Assembly: GCF_027533645.1 (NCBI RefSeq)
Contig: NZ_JAQAGY010000032.1
Coordinates: 3,393 to 67,392, forward strand
Direction: 5' to 3'
From: Paenibacillus caseinilyticus
GTDB lineage: Bacteria > Bacillota > Bacilli > Paenibacillales > NBRC-103111
Length of the DNA: 64,000 bases
Shown: in pieces, positions 15,759 through 23,822 of the stretch
Layout: each line of letters begins with the position of its first letter
Position numbering within the stretch: the stretch's first letter is position 1
Translations under genes and position numbers: made by a program
The notes under the pieces: generated by a model
What the model saw: the letters and a program-made list of their open reading frames with translations, nothing else
Databases searched by the model: none
What the model was told of the DNA's origin: nothing

Positions 15759-17065
15759 GACCGGCCTCCTGCTGCCATGCCTCCGCTGATCGAGACAGGT
15801 GCCGGAGCGGCAGCAGTTTCGTTCATGCCGGAAGTCTGTTCCGCCGCTTGCACTTCCGGGAAGGAAAGCAAGCCAACGGAGATCGTGACGTTGCCGCTTT
15901 TTTTCTTGGTGAGGACGAGATGGTTCTCGCCTGTATACCGCTTCACTGCAGGCTCGCTGACGCCGTACGCGCCCGTGAACTTGAACACCGTCTCGGACGG
16001 CGCCTCGATCTCCATCTCGTTAAGCTCCGCCGGCGTATAGCACTCGAGCGGCCAGCCGTACTTGCCGCAGACGGCGAGCAGGCCTTCCTCGTCCTTCTTG
16101 AGATCGATCGTGCACACGGCCTTCACGCTGCGGATCGAGAAGCGGAGCTCCCCAAGCGTCTCCGCGATGACCGCTTCGATCTCCTCCGCCGGCGTCCCGC
16201 GGTTGCAACCGATGCCTAGCACGATGACCTTCGGACGGTAGAGCACCCCGTTCGCCAGGATGGCCTCCTCGTGCGGCGCAAGCTCCCGGTGGGTGACGAC
16301 GAGCGCCCCATGGGGCGGCTCCTGCAGGGCCGCTCCGATTGTATCGTAGACATGGATGTTCGGCGGCAGCGGCGTGTCGAGATGCCACCAGTTCCGCTCG
16401 CCGGACTCCTGCACGACGGCGACGCGCTCTTCGTTCACGACGGAGGCGCTCACCGGCGTCAGCTTGTCGGCGGACTCCCAGACCCAGCCGAAGCGGCGGC
16501 CGAACAGGTCGACCGCGATCGTTTTCTGCACGTCGGACGCGGTGGTTATGATGGCGCGGGCATCCAGGGCCGCCGCCACCTCGCGGGTCAGTTCGTTCGC
16601 GCCGCCAAGATGGCCCGACAGCACGGAGATGACATTCTCTCCCCTGTCGTCGATGACGACGATGCCCGGGTCCTTCTTCTTATCCTGGAGCAGCGGGGCG
16701 ATCATCCGCACCACCGCACCAAGCGAGATAATGGAGATGATGCCGTGATATGCCGGGAACAGCGCCGGATACAGCATCCGCACGCTGCCGGAGAACAGCC
16801 GGATACCGCGCTCCGCTTCGTCTCCCCGGGCGAACTTGGACATATAATACACGTCCGCCGCCGGGAAGGCGTCCTGCAGCCTGCGGGCCAGCTCCACCCC
16901 GTGCTTCGTGATCGCCAGCACCGCGTAATTCCGCTTCGGCTGCAGCACGGGAAGAACGCCTTCCTGCAGCTCGATGATGCCAGGATCCCCGGAGACGGCC
17001 GAGGAGGCTGTATTGGAGTTTGCGGCCGGAATAGAGGATTCCGGCCGCTTCGCTTCGTCCGCCAT
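15755..17065 (-). CDS. cbiG: cobalt-precorrin-5A hydrolase
   Basis: A 436-residue CbiG that opens the delta-lactone ring of cobalt-precorrin-5A and releases acetaldehyde, the ring-contraction step of the anaerobic pathway. The N-terminal domain (about 45-175, with HGIISIISLGAVVRMIAPLL and VISVLSGHLGGANELTREVA) and the C-terminal domain (about 270-390, with VIVLGIGCNRGTPAEEIEAV) are both recognisable. About 45 N-terminal and 35 C-terminal residues are low-complexity and Ala/Ser-rich, longer than usual. It starts one base after the cbiF stop. Confidence 0.95.
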   Translation of the reverse strand: MADEAKRPESSIPAANSNTASSAVSGDPGIIELQEGVLPVLQPKRNYAVLAITKHGVELARRLQDAFPAADVYYMSKFARGDEAERGIRLFSGSVRMLYPALFPAYHGIISIISLGAVVRMIAPLLQDKKKDPGIVVIDDRGENVISVLSGHLGGANELTREVAAALDARAIITTASDVQKTIAVDLFGRRFGWVWESADKLTPVSASVVNEERVAVVQESGERNWWHLDTPLPPNIHVYDTIGAALQEPPHGALVVTHRELAPHEEAILANGVLYRPKVIVLGIGCNRGTPAEEIEAVIAETLGELRFSIRSVKAVCTIDLKKDEEGLLAVCGKYGWPLECYTPAELNEMEIEAPSETVFKFTGAYGVSEPAVKRYTGENHLVLTKKKSGNVTISVGLLSFPEVQAAEQTSGMNETAAAPAPVSISGGMAAGGRS

Positions 17066-17066
17066 C

Positions 17067-17867
17067 TTACGCCTTCACTCCCTTGCGATAGCCGTGCGTG
17101 AAGGTCTTGTCGTAGAGCTTCGACCGGTACTCGTCCTTCTCATGGATGTTCGGATCCAGCGCCCAGCCCGCCAGAATCATCGCATGGGAGCGGATGCCGT
17201 TCACGCGCATGTCCTCATCCAGCTTCTCGAGCGTCGTCCGCACGATGAGCTGGTCGGGCCAGGTCGCGCGCTGCACGACCGCCACCGGCGTCTGCAGGCT
17301 CCAGCCCGCTTCGGTCAGCTCGCGCACGACCTTCTTCGTCAGCGTCGCGCTGAGGAAGAGCGCCAGCGTGCTGTGGTGCGACGCCAGCTCCTTGAGCTGC
17401 TCGCGCTCCGGCACCGGCGTGCGGCCTTCCGCACGGGTGAGGATCAGCGTCTGCGTCAGGTCGGGGATCGTCAATTCGGCGCCGACGGCCGCTGCCGCAG
17501 CGAAGACCGAGGATACACCGGGAATCACTTCGATGCCAACCCCTTCCCGCTTCAGCAGGGCCGCCTGCTCCATGATCGCCCCGAATACGGACGGATCGCC
17601 GGTATGCACGCGCACGACCTTTTTGCCCGCCTTCACCCGGTCCACCATCACTTCCACCATCTCTTCGAGGCTCATGCCTGCGCTCTGCAGCACTTCGGCC
17701 TCCGGCTTCGCCCGCGCGATCAGTTCTTCGCTGACGAGGGAGTCCGTGTAGAGCACGACGTCCGCTTCTTGGAGCAGCCGCAGGCCTTTCACCGTAATGA
17801 GATCGGGGTCGCCGGGACCCGCACCGATAATCTGGATCTTGAGGTTCTCGCTGTTCAGTCCGCTCAT
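17067..17867 (-). CDS. cbiF: cobalt-precorrin-4 C11-methyltransferase
   Basis: A 266-residue SAM-dependent methyltransferase of the tetrapyrrole type. It shows GAGPGDPDLITVKG at the N-terminus, VVRVHTGDPSVFGA in the SAM pocket, and VEVIPGVSS-like IEVIPGVSSVFAAAAAVG. The start at 17867 is chosen because it overlaps the cbiL stop as ATGA and follows GGTGGTGAG; a much longer upstream frame only overlaps cbiL. It methylates C11 after ring contraction begins. It is followed by cbiG, the next enzyme in the pathway. Confidence 0.95.
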   Translation of the reverse strand: MSGLNSENLKIQIIGAGPGDPDLITVKGLRLLQEADVVLYTDSLVSEELIARAKPEAEVLQSAGMSLEEMVEVMVDRVKAGKKVVRVHTGDPSVFGAIMEQAALLKREGVGIEVIPGVSSVFAAAAAVGAELTIPDLTQTLILTRAEGRTPVPEREQLKELASHHSTLALFLSATLTKKVVRELTEAGWSLQTPVAVVQRATWPDQLIVRTTLEKLDEDMRVNGIRSHAMILAGWALDPNIHEKDEYRSKLYDKTFTHGYRKGVKA

Positions 17868-18574
17868 TTTCTCACCACCATTAGAGTTAAATACTCGAGC
17901 TCGCGCCCGGCCAGTTCCCGTACATTGCGCCATACCTGTTCCTCCGACGATGTCACCTTCGTGATCACCGACGCCTTGTCCGTCAGTCCGAGGTCGCCGA
18001 GCACCTGCAGCATCAGGTCGATGACCTTCGCCACCTTGATGAACACGACGCAGTCGTGGGTCTCGAGTACGCGACGCATCTCGTCGTAATTCTCCGTAGC
18101 CGGGATGACCGCGAACTGCTCGTCGCCGTCCGCCAGCGGCAGGTTCAGCCTCGAAGCTGCTCCGAGCACGGATGAAATACCCGGCACCGAGACACACGTC
18201 ACCTCCGGATGCTTCTCCTGCATGAGGCGCATGAGGTGGATGTACGTGCTGTAGAGCATCGGATCGCCCTCGGTGACGAAAGCGACGTTACGCCCTTCGC
18301 TGAGATGCCCCCACACGGTATCGACCGTTTTGTTCCACTGGAGCTCCAGCGCCTGACGGTCCCGTGTCATCGGGAAGATCAGCGGAAGCATGATTTTCTC
18401 ATCCGTATCGACGTACAGCTCCGTGATCTGCAGTGCATAGCTCTTCGCGCCGGATTTCTTGCGCGGATAAGCGATGACCGGCGACTCCTTCAGCAGGCGG
18501 AACGCCTTCACCGTAATGAGCTCCGGGTCCCCCGGCCCTACTCCCAGTCCATATAACGTGCCGAGCTTACTCAT
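17864..18574 (-). CDS. cbiL: cobalt-factor II / precorrin-2 C20-methyltransferase
   Basis: A 236-residue SAM-dependent methyltransferase. Conserved parts are GLGVGPGDPELITVKAFRLL near the start, VAFVTEGDPMLYSTYIHL, and VPGISSVLGAASRLNLPLA. The ATG at 18574 lies inside the end of cbiET and is preceded by GAGGAAG, so translation is probably coupled. It adds the methyl group at C20, the first methylation of the ring after cobalt insertion. Length is normal. Confidence 0.95.
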   Translation of the reverse strand: MSKLGTLYGLGVGPGDPELITVKAFRLLKESPVIAYPRKKSGAKSYALQITELYVDTDEKIMLPLIFPMTRDRQALELQWNKTVDTVWGHLSEGRNVAFVTEGDPMLYSTYIHLMRLMQEKHPEVTCVSVPGISSVLGAASRLNLPLADGDEQFAVIPATENYDEMRRVLETHDCVVFIKVAKVIDLMLQVLGDLGLTDKASVITKVTSSEEQVWRNVRELAGRELEYLTLMVVRK

Positions 18575-19901
18575 CGTTCTTCTTCCTCTCTTTCCTGCCT
18601 GCACCTGCTGCCGGGGCTTCATCGCCCTCCTGTGCAGCAGCGCTGCCCCGCTTCGCGGTAATGATCCAGATCGGGTTCAACGCTTCGAACCGCGTCATAT
18701 CCAGAATCGGCTTGCTCCGGCTGAGCTGGGCGAGCGTAATATCCGTCTCGAAGCCCTCCTCGCCGAACGCCTTCGTCGCTGCCGCCAGATTCTCGATCGT
18801 CGCCGCATTGAGCACGATCCGCCCGCCGGGCTTCAGCCTTGAGCAGCAGAGCGCCAGCAGCTCCCGCAACTCGCCTCCGCTGCCGCCGATGAACACCGCA
18901 TCCGGGTCCGGGAAGCCGTCCAGCCCCTGTGGCGCCTTGGCATGGACTGCCGTAATGTCCGTGCGGAATTTGCGCGCGTTCTGGTGGAAGTTCTCGAGGT
19001 CGCCCTCGTTCTTCTCCACGGCGTACACGGCTCCGTCACGCGCAATCCGCGCCGCCTCGATCGCCACCGAGCCCGTGCAGGTGCCAATGTCCCACACGAT
19101 GCTGTCCCGCTTCAGGCCAAGGTTCGCTATCGAGAGGATGCGGACCTCCTTCTTCGTGATGAGCCCCTTATCCGGCTTGCGCTGCGCGAATTCCGCATCG
19201 TCGATGCCGAGCGGCCAAGCGGGAGGCGCTTCAGCGTCTTCCCGCCGGCGCAGCACGACCACGTTCAGCGGGGAGAACGCATCATCCGACGTCTCCGCCA
19301 GCACGTCCAGCCCATACCAGCCTGTGCGCTCACCCGGTCCGCCCAGATTCTCTCCGACGAACACGCGGTATTCCGTCATGCCGAAGCTCAGTAGGTACCT
19401 CGCGATTGCCCCCGGCGTGTTCTTCTCGTCGGTGAGCAGCGCCACCTTGACGCAGCCGTCGATCCGCTGGGCCAAGCCCTTCATGCTGCGGCCGTGGACG
19501 CTTGTGATCACAGCGTCCTGCCAGCTCTCGCCCATCCGGGCGAACGCCAGCTGCACGGACGACACCTGCGGCAGCACTTCTACCCGTCCGGACAGCTTGC
19601 CCGCCAGGTAGCCGCCGATGCCGTAGAACAGCGGGTCGCCCGATGCGAGGACGACCGTGGGCCGCTCCTCCGCACGCAGTTTCTCGACCAGCTCGCTGAG
19701 CCCTCCCTTGAGCACAATCCGCTCTGCCGGATGCCCCTCGAAGAACGCCAGCTGCCGTTCTCCGCCGATAAGCACCTCACTGCTTCGAATGCGCTCGGCA
19801 TAGAGCGACGGCAGACCTGCCGCCCCGTCGTCCCCGATGCCGATCACGGTAATTCGCTTATTCTCACTGCCTTGTTCCCCGTTCATTGCGCCTTCGCACA
19901 C
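18567..19901 (-). CDS. cbiET: fused cobalt-precorrin-7 C5-methyltransferase and C15-methyltransferase/decarboxylase
   Basis: A 444-residue fusion (also called CobL). The N-terminal CbiE domain (about 15-215) starts with ITVIGIGDDGAAGL and includes VVLASGDPLFYGIGGYL. The C-terminal CbiT domain (about 230-420) has the Rossmann SAM motif DIGTCTGSVAIEAARIA and FIGGSGGELREL. Two starts are possible: the GTG at 19901 and an ATG at 19886; both have purine-rich sequence upstream. A charged, Lys-rich tail of about 20 residues overlaps the cbiL start by 8 bp. Confidence 0.95.
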   Translation of the reverse strand: MCEGAMNGEQGSENKRITVIGIGDDGAAGLPSLYAERIRSSEVLIGGERQLAFFEGHPAERIVLKGGLSELVEKLRAEERPTVVLASGDPLFYGIGGYLAGKLSGRVEVLPQVSSVQLAFARMGESWQDAVITSVHGRSMKGLAQRIDGCVKVALLTDEKNTPGAIARYLLSFGMTEYRVFVGENLGGPGERTGWYGLDVLAETSDDAFSPLNVVVLRRREDAEAPPAWPLGIDDAEFAQRKPDKGLITKKEVRILSIANLGLKRDSIVWDIGTCTGSVAIEAARIARDGAVYAVEKNEGDLENFHQNARKFRTDITAVHAKAPQGLDGFPDPDAVFIGGSGGELRELLALCCSRLKPGGRIVLNAATIENLAAATKAFGEEGFETDITLAQLSRSKPILDMTRFEALNPIWIITAKRGSAAAQEGDEAPAAGAGRKERKKNDE

Positions 19902-19935
19902 CCTCTCTACCCAATACCTGCTTAGGCTGCCGGAT

Positions 19936-21078
19936 TCACGCTTCGCCCCACTTCAGGCCCTGCCTCCCGAGCAGCTTCGCTTTCATGGAGATGATGACCG
20001 TCTCGACCTCGAGGTCCATCTCCCGCTGCGGTTCCTTGCCCGCCGCTTCCTTCAAGCCTTCCCTGCAGCAGTACGTACTCATGATGTCAAAAAAGGCGCT
20101 GCAGCCCATCCCGTCCATGAGATCGCCGACCTGCGCCGCCGTATTCGCCCCGCGAATCTCCTCCAGCGTTTCTTCGGAAGCACCGGCCTCCTCGGCCATC
20201 CGGGCGAGGAAGCCGAAGTCGACCGGCGCGCTCTTGGAGTGTACCATCATGACGCCCTGTGCTACCTTCGAGAACTTGCCCATCATACCGACGAGGGTCA
20301 CCTTGCGGATCCCCTGCCTCGCGCACTGCTGGATCGCGAATCCCACGAAGTCGCCCATCTCCACGAACGCCTCCTCGGGAAGCTCCGGATACAGGTCCAT
20401 GCCGAACTTCTCGGTCCGCCCTCCGGTGGACAGGATGACGTGGGTACAGCCGCTCTTGACGGCTACCCGGATCGCCTGCGCCACGCTGGCCTTGTACGCT
20501 GCTGTGGAAAAAGGCACTACGATCCCCCGGGTACCAAGGATCGAGATGCCGCCGATGATCCCAAGCCGGCCGTTCAGCGTCTTCTTGGCGATCTCCTCGC
20601 CGTCCGGCACGGAGACAACCACCCGCACCCCCCGGTGAATGAGCTCGTACCGGTTCAACACCCCCGTGACGGCCTCGCGGATCATCTTGCGCGGGACGGG
20701 ATTGATCGCCGCCTCGCCCACCTCGACCGGCAGTCCGGGCTTCGTCACCCGGCCTACGCCGACGCCGCCGTCGAGCTCAATGCCCGGCTCATCGCGCCAG
20801 CTCACCTCGACGATGATGCGGGCGCCATGCGTCGCATCCGGGTCGTCGCCGCCGTCCTTGATAACCTCGGCCGACGCGCGCTCCGCCGAGAAGGAGCAGG
20901 CGACGATCTCGAAGGTGACCTCTTGCCCGATGGGCAGCCGGATGGCCGAGTGCGTCTGCCCCTCCTGCACGATCAGCGCTTCGAGCGCCGCCTGGGCTGC
21001 TGCCGCCGCATTCGCGCCGGTCGTATAGCCATGGCGCAGCGGCTTCTCTTCCTTGCCGTCCTTCAGCGCTTCCGCCAT
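19936..21078 (-). CDS. cbiD: cobalt-precorrin-5B C1-methyltransferase
   Basis: A 380-residue CbiD that methylates C1 of the macrocycle using SAM. It does not have the canonical methyltransferase fold; the family signature near the start (LRHGYTTGANAAAAAQAAL) is clear, as is the GGISILGTRGIVVPFSTAAY segment. The family often has Thr-Cys where this protein has Ala-Asn in TTGAN, a small change. It sits 6 bp from cbiC and 34 bp from cbiET. The protein marks the route as the anaerobic, early-cobalt-insertion pathway. Confidence 0.95.
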   Translation of the reverse strand: MAEALKDGKEEKPLRHGYTTGANAAAAAQAALEALIVQEGQTHSAIRLPIGQEVTFEIVACSFSAERASAEVIKDGGDDPDATHGARIIVEVSWRDEPGIELDGGVGVGRVTKPGLPVEVGEAAINPVPRKMIREAVTGVLNRYELIHRGVRVVVSVPDGEEIAKKTLNGRLGIIGGISILGTRGIVVPFSTAAYKASVAQAIRVAVKSGCTHVILSTGGRTEKFGMDLYPELPEEAFVEMGDFVGFAIQQCARQGIRKVTLVGMMGKFSKVAQGVMMVHSKSAPVDFGFLARMAEEAGASEETLEEIRGANTAAQVGDLMDGMGCSAFFDIMSTYCCREGLKEAAGKEPQREMDLEVETVIISMKAKLLGRQGLKWGEA

Positions 21079-21084
21079 GGCCTC

Positions 21085-21735
21085 TTACCCCATCTGCTCC
21101 GCGAGCAGCGAGATCGCGTTGACCGTCGCTACCGCTACAGGCGATCCTCCCTTGCGCCCGATATTCGTGATGAACGGAATGTCGAGCTTCAGGAGCTCGT
21201 CCTTCGACTCTTCCGCCGACACGAACCCGACCGGCACGCCGACGATCAGGCCCGGCTTCGCTTCGCCTTCCTTCACCATGCGGATCAGCTCGAGCAGCGC
21301 CGTCGGCGCGTTGCCGATGGCATAGATCGCGCCTTCCGCTTCGCGCACTGCTTTGCGGATGGAGATGATCGCCCGTGTCGTGTTCAGGCGCTTCGCTTCC
21401 TGCATGACGTCCGGATCCGAGATATAGACGCGCACGTCGCCGCCGAACTTCTCGATACGCGGCTTCGAAATGCCCGACTGTACCATCTGCACGTCGGCAA
21501 TGACCGGCCGTCCGCTGCGGATCGCCTGGATGCCAGCCTGGATCGCATCCGGGTGGAACCTCAGGCTGCGTCCGAGCTCGAAGTCGGCCGATGCGTGAAT
21601 GACACGCTGTACGACCTTGAACTGCTCGTCCGAGTAGTCATGCGGCCCGAGCTCCTCGGTAATCATTTTGAACGAAATCTCCTCAATCTCCTGCGGCTGA
21701 ACGCTCAGCGGCTTGAACTCCGTACGAAAATCCAT
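21085..21735 (-). CDS. cbiC: cobalt-precorrin-8 methylmutase
   Basis: A 216-residue CbiC/CobH that moves the methyl group from C11 to C12 to give cobyrinic acid. The conserved catalytic His lies in RVIHASADFE, and the GRPVIADVQMVQSGI and VGVPVGFVSAEESKDEL segments are family hallmarks. The start overlaps the cbiJ stop by one base. Length is typical. Confidence 0.96.
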   Translation of the reverse strand: MDFRTEFKPLSVQPQEIEEISFKMITEELGPHDYSDEQFKVVQRVIHASADFELGRSLRFHPDAIQAGIQAIRSGRPVIADVQMVQSGISKPRIEKFGGDVRVYISDPDVMQEAKRLNTTRAIISIRKAVREAEGAIYAIGNAPTALLELIRMVKEGEAKPGLIVGVPVGFVSAEESKDELLKLDIPFITNIGRKGGSPVAVATVNAISLLAEQMG

Positions 21736-22520
21736 TAATCCCGCACCTCCTGTAATAGTTCCATTGCGGACAGCTCGGCCGTCACGCCTTCAAAATCCGA
21801 ATGGGTCACCCCGTACTCCAGCTGCGGGCGCCCGATGACTATCGTGTCGATGTCGAGCTCGAGGGCGGCGGACAGCTTCTCCTCCACTGCACCGACCTGC
21901 CCGCTTTCCTTCGTGATGATCGTCGTGACGCCGTAGTGCTTGTACATCGCCTGGTTCAGCTCCTTGCCGAACGGCCCCTGCATCGCGATGATGTGCTTCT
22001 GCGGCAGCCCGAGCGCCTCGCACTTCTCCATGTTGTCCTTGCGGGGCAGCATCCGGGCGACCAGGGTCGTATCCGGCTGCCCCAGCAGCTTCTCAGTGAA
22101 AATCTGCAGCGTCTTGCTGCCCGTCGTGAGCAGGATCGTGCCCCGCTTCTCGGCGGCAAGATTCGCCGCCTGCTCGTAGTCGTCGACGAAGTGGAGCTTC
22201 GGGTGGGCCGCATACTGGCCCCGCTCCCGTTCGTAGCGGACGTACGACACGCCGGCGCCTTCTGCTGCCGCCATCGCGTTGCGCGACGCCTCCTCCGCGA
22301 ACGGATGGGAAGCGTCGACGACGGCGCGGAATCCGCGGTCAGCGATCAGCCCGCGGAGCTGCTCAGCGTTCAAGCGCCCGGTCTGCACTGGCAGGCCGGC
22401 CTCCTCCAGCGAGGCGGCTGCGCTCTCGGTCACGACGGTGCAGAGCAGCGGGTAGCCCGCCGCCTGGATGCGCAGCGCCAGCTCTCTGGCGTCGCTGGTT
22501 CCGGCGAGGACGAGGATCAT
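21735..22520 (-). CDS. cbiJ: cobalt-precorrin-6A reductase
   Basis: A 261-residue NAD(P)H-dependent reductase (CbiJ/CobK). The N-terminal MILVLAGTSDARELALRI holds the nucleotide-binding turn, VVDASHPFAEEASRNAMAAA is conserved, and KHYGVTTIITKESGQVG lies in the second domain. The start overlaps the cbiX stop as ATGA. It reduces the ring between the C1- and C5/C15-methylation steps. Confidence 0.95.
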   Translation of the reverse strand: MILVLAGTSDARELALRIQAAGYPLLCTVVTESAAASLEEAGLPVQTGRLNAEQLRGLIADRGFRAVVDASHPFAEEASRNAMAAAEGAGVSYVRYERERGQYAAHPKLHFVDDYEQAANLAAEKRGTILLTTGSKTLQIFTEKLLGQPDTTLVARMLPRKDNMEKCEALGLPQKHIIAMQGPFGKELNQAMYKHYGVTTIITKESGQVGAVEEKLSAALELDIDTIVIGRPQLEYGVTHSDFEGVTAELSAMELLQEVRD

Positions 22521-23560
22521 ACCGGCACCCCTTTTCCCGCCTCCGGGGCAGGCCTCGTGCTGCCCTCATGTGCATGACCGTGGTTGTGATCGTGCGCGTG
22601 ATCTCCGTCCCCATGCGCATGGACGTGGTCGTGGTCATGATCGTGCCCATGGTCGTGGCTGTGATCATGCGCATGTACATGCCCATGGTCGTGATCATGA
22701 TCGTGGTCATGATGATGGTGGTCGTGCCCATGCTCATGATCGTGATGATGATGATCCGCGTGCTTGAGCGCTTCCGTGCGGTATTGGCACATATCGCAGT
22801 TGGCCTTGGCCTCACCGACCAGCGCCTCCTCGGCACGGTCACGCAGAATCTCGCGCAGCATCGGGTGGAACCCGAAGTAGTCGGCGAGCACGAAGCTATG
22901 TTCCGGATACTTCAGCGCAAACTCGGCCGTCATGGCTTCCATCCGCTTGATGAGCACCCCTGTGAACAGGAAGTAAGGCAGCACGATGACCCGTTTGGCG
23001 CCCAGTCGGATGCATCGCTCCACGCCTTCTTCCGCAAGCGGAGCCGTGACCCCGATGAACGCCGTCTCCACATACTTGAACTTCAGGCGCTCCCACAACA
23101 GGCGGGAGACTTTGAACAGGTCGCTGTTCGCATCGGCGTCGCTGCTGCCCCGTCCGATGATAAGCACCGCCGTATCGTCATACTCCAGCGAGGTGTCAAA
23201 GCCCGCATCCTGAATACGGGAGGCCAGGATATCGAGCGCCAGCTCGTGCACCCCGATCGGCCGTCCGTAATCGAACTGGACACCCGGATACTGCAGCCGG
23301 GCCGCATCGATCGCTGCCGGAATATGCAGCTTCGCATGCCCTGCCGCAAACAATGTAATGGGCACGACGGCAATCTGAGTGGCTCCCCGCTCGACGCACG
23401 TGGCTATCCCTTTGCGGATCGACGGCGCCTCAAACTCGAGAAAGCACGTCTCTACAATCGGCACGGTCAGACTTCCCGTCAAGGAGTCTACCATCACCCG
23501 GACCTCCTGGTTTCCTTCCGCATCCCGGCTGCCGTGTCCTACGAACAATATCGCTTTCAA
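22517..23560 (-). CDS. cbiX: sirohydrochlorin cobaltochelatase with His-rich tail
   Basis: A 347-residue chelatase that inserts cobalt into sirohydrochlorin. The start is a TTG at 23560, preceded by AAGGAGG; the protein then begins with LKAILFVGHGSRD, with the catalytic His in GHGSRD and a second His in TLFAAGHAKLHIP. Both halves of the long CbiX form are present. Residues about 255-262 carry NCDMCQYR, the MxCxxC motif of Bacillus-type CbiX that holds an Fe-S centre. A tail of about 68 residues then holds about 34 His, mostly alternating with Asp, which probably stores or buffers cobalt. Confidence 0.95.
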   Translation of the reverse strand: MKAILFVGHGSRDAEGNQEVRVMVDSLTGSLTVPIVETCFLEFEAPSIRKGIATCVERGATQIAVVPITLFAAGHAKLHIPAAIDAARLQYPGVQFDYGRPIGVHELALDILASRIQDAGFDTSLEYDDTAVLIIGRGSSDADANSDLFKVSRLLWERLKFKYVETAFIGVTAPLAEEGVERCIRLGAKRVIVLPYFLFTGVLIKRMEAMTAEFALKYPEHSFVLADYFGFHPMLREILRDRAEEALVGEAKANCDMCQYRTEALKHADHHHHDHEHGHDHHHHDHDHDHDHGHVHAHDHSHDHGHDHDHDHVHAHGDGDHAHDHNHGHAHEGSTRPAPEAGKGVPV

Positions 23561-23822
23561 TACGTCACCCTCCTTATACCCATGGTTATATGATTGCAAT
23601 GGTATTCCTTATGTCCCCGCCGGCCCGCAGGAAGCAGCCAAATCATGGCCCTTATCTCTGCCCTGAAGTGCCTGCCGTTGCCAGATTCACCAACCGCCAT
23701 ACTGGCGGACACGAATGGGCTGCCCCTCTCGCCCGATACCCCCGGGTAGCAGCTTCGCCCCTCCCCTAAGAGGATGCTTACGGCTCCTCGCGACCTATCC
23801 CGCTCCCGTCCGGGCCGGGTTG

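Noticed and set aside
19837..21738. A 633-codon plus-strand frame opposite cbiD and cbiC
   Set aside because: It crosses two well-recognised genes and has an Arg/His/Asp-rich make-up typical of antisense frames in high-GC DNA.
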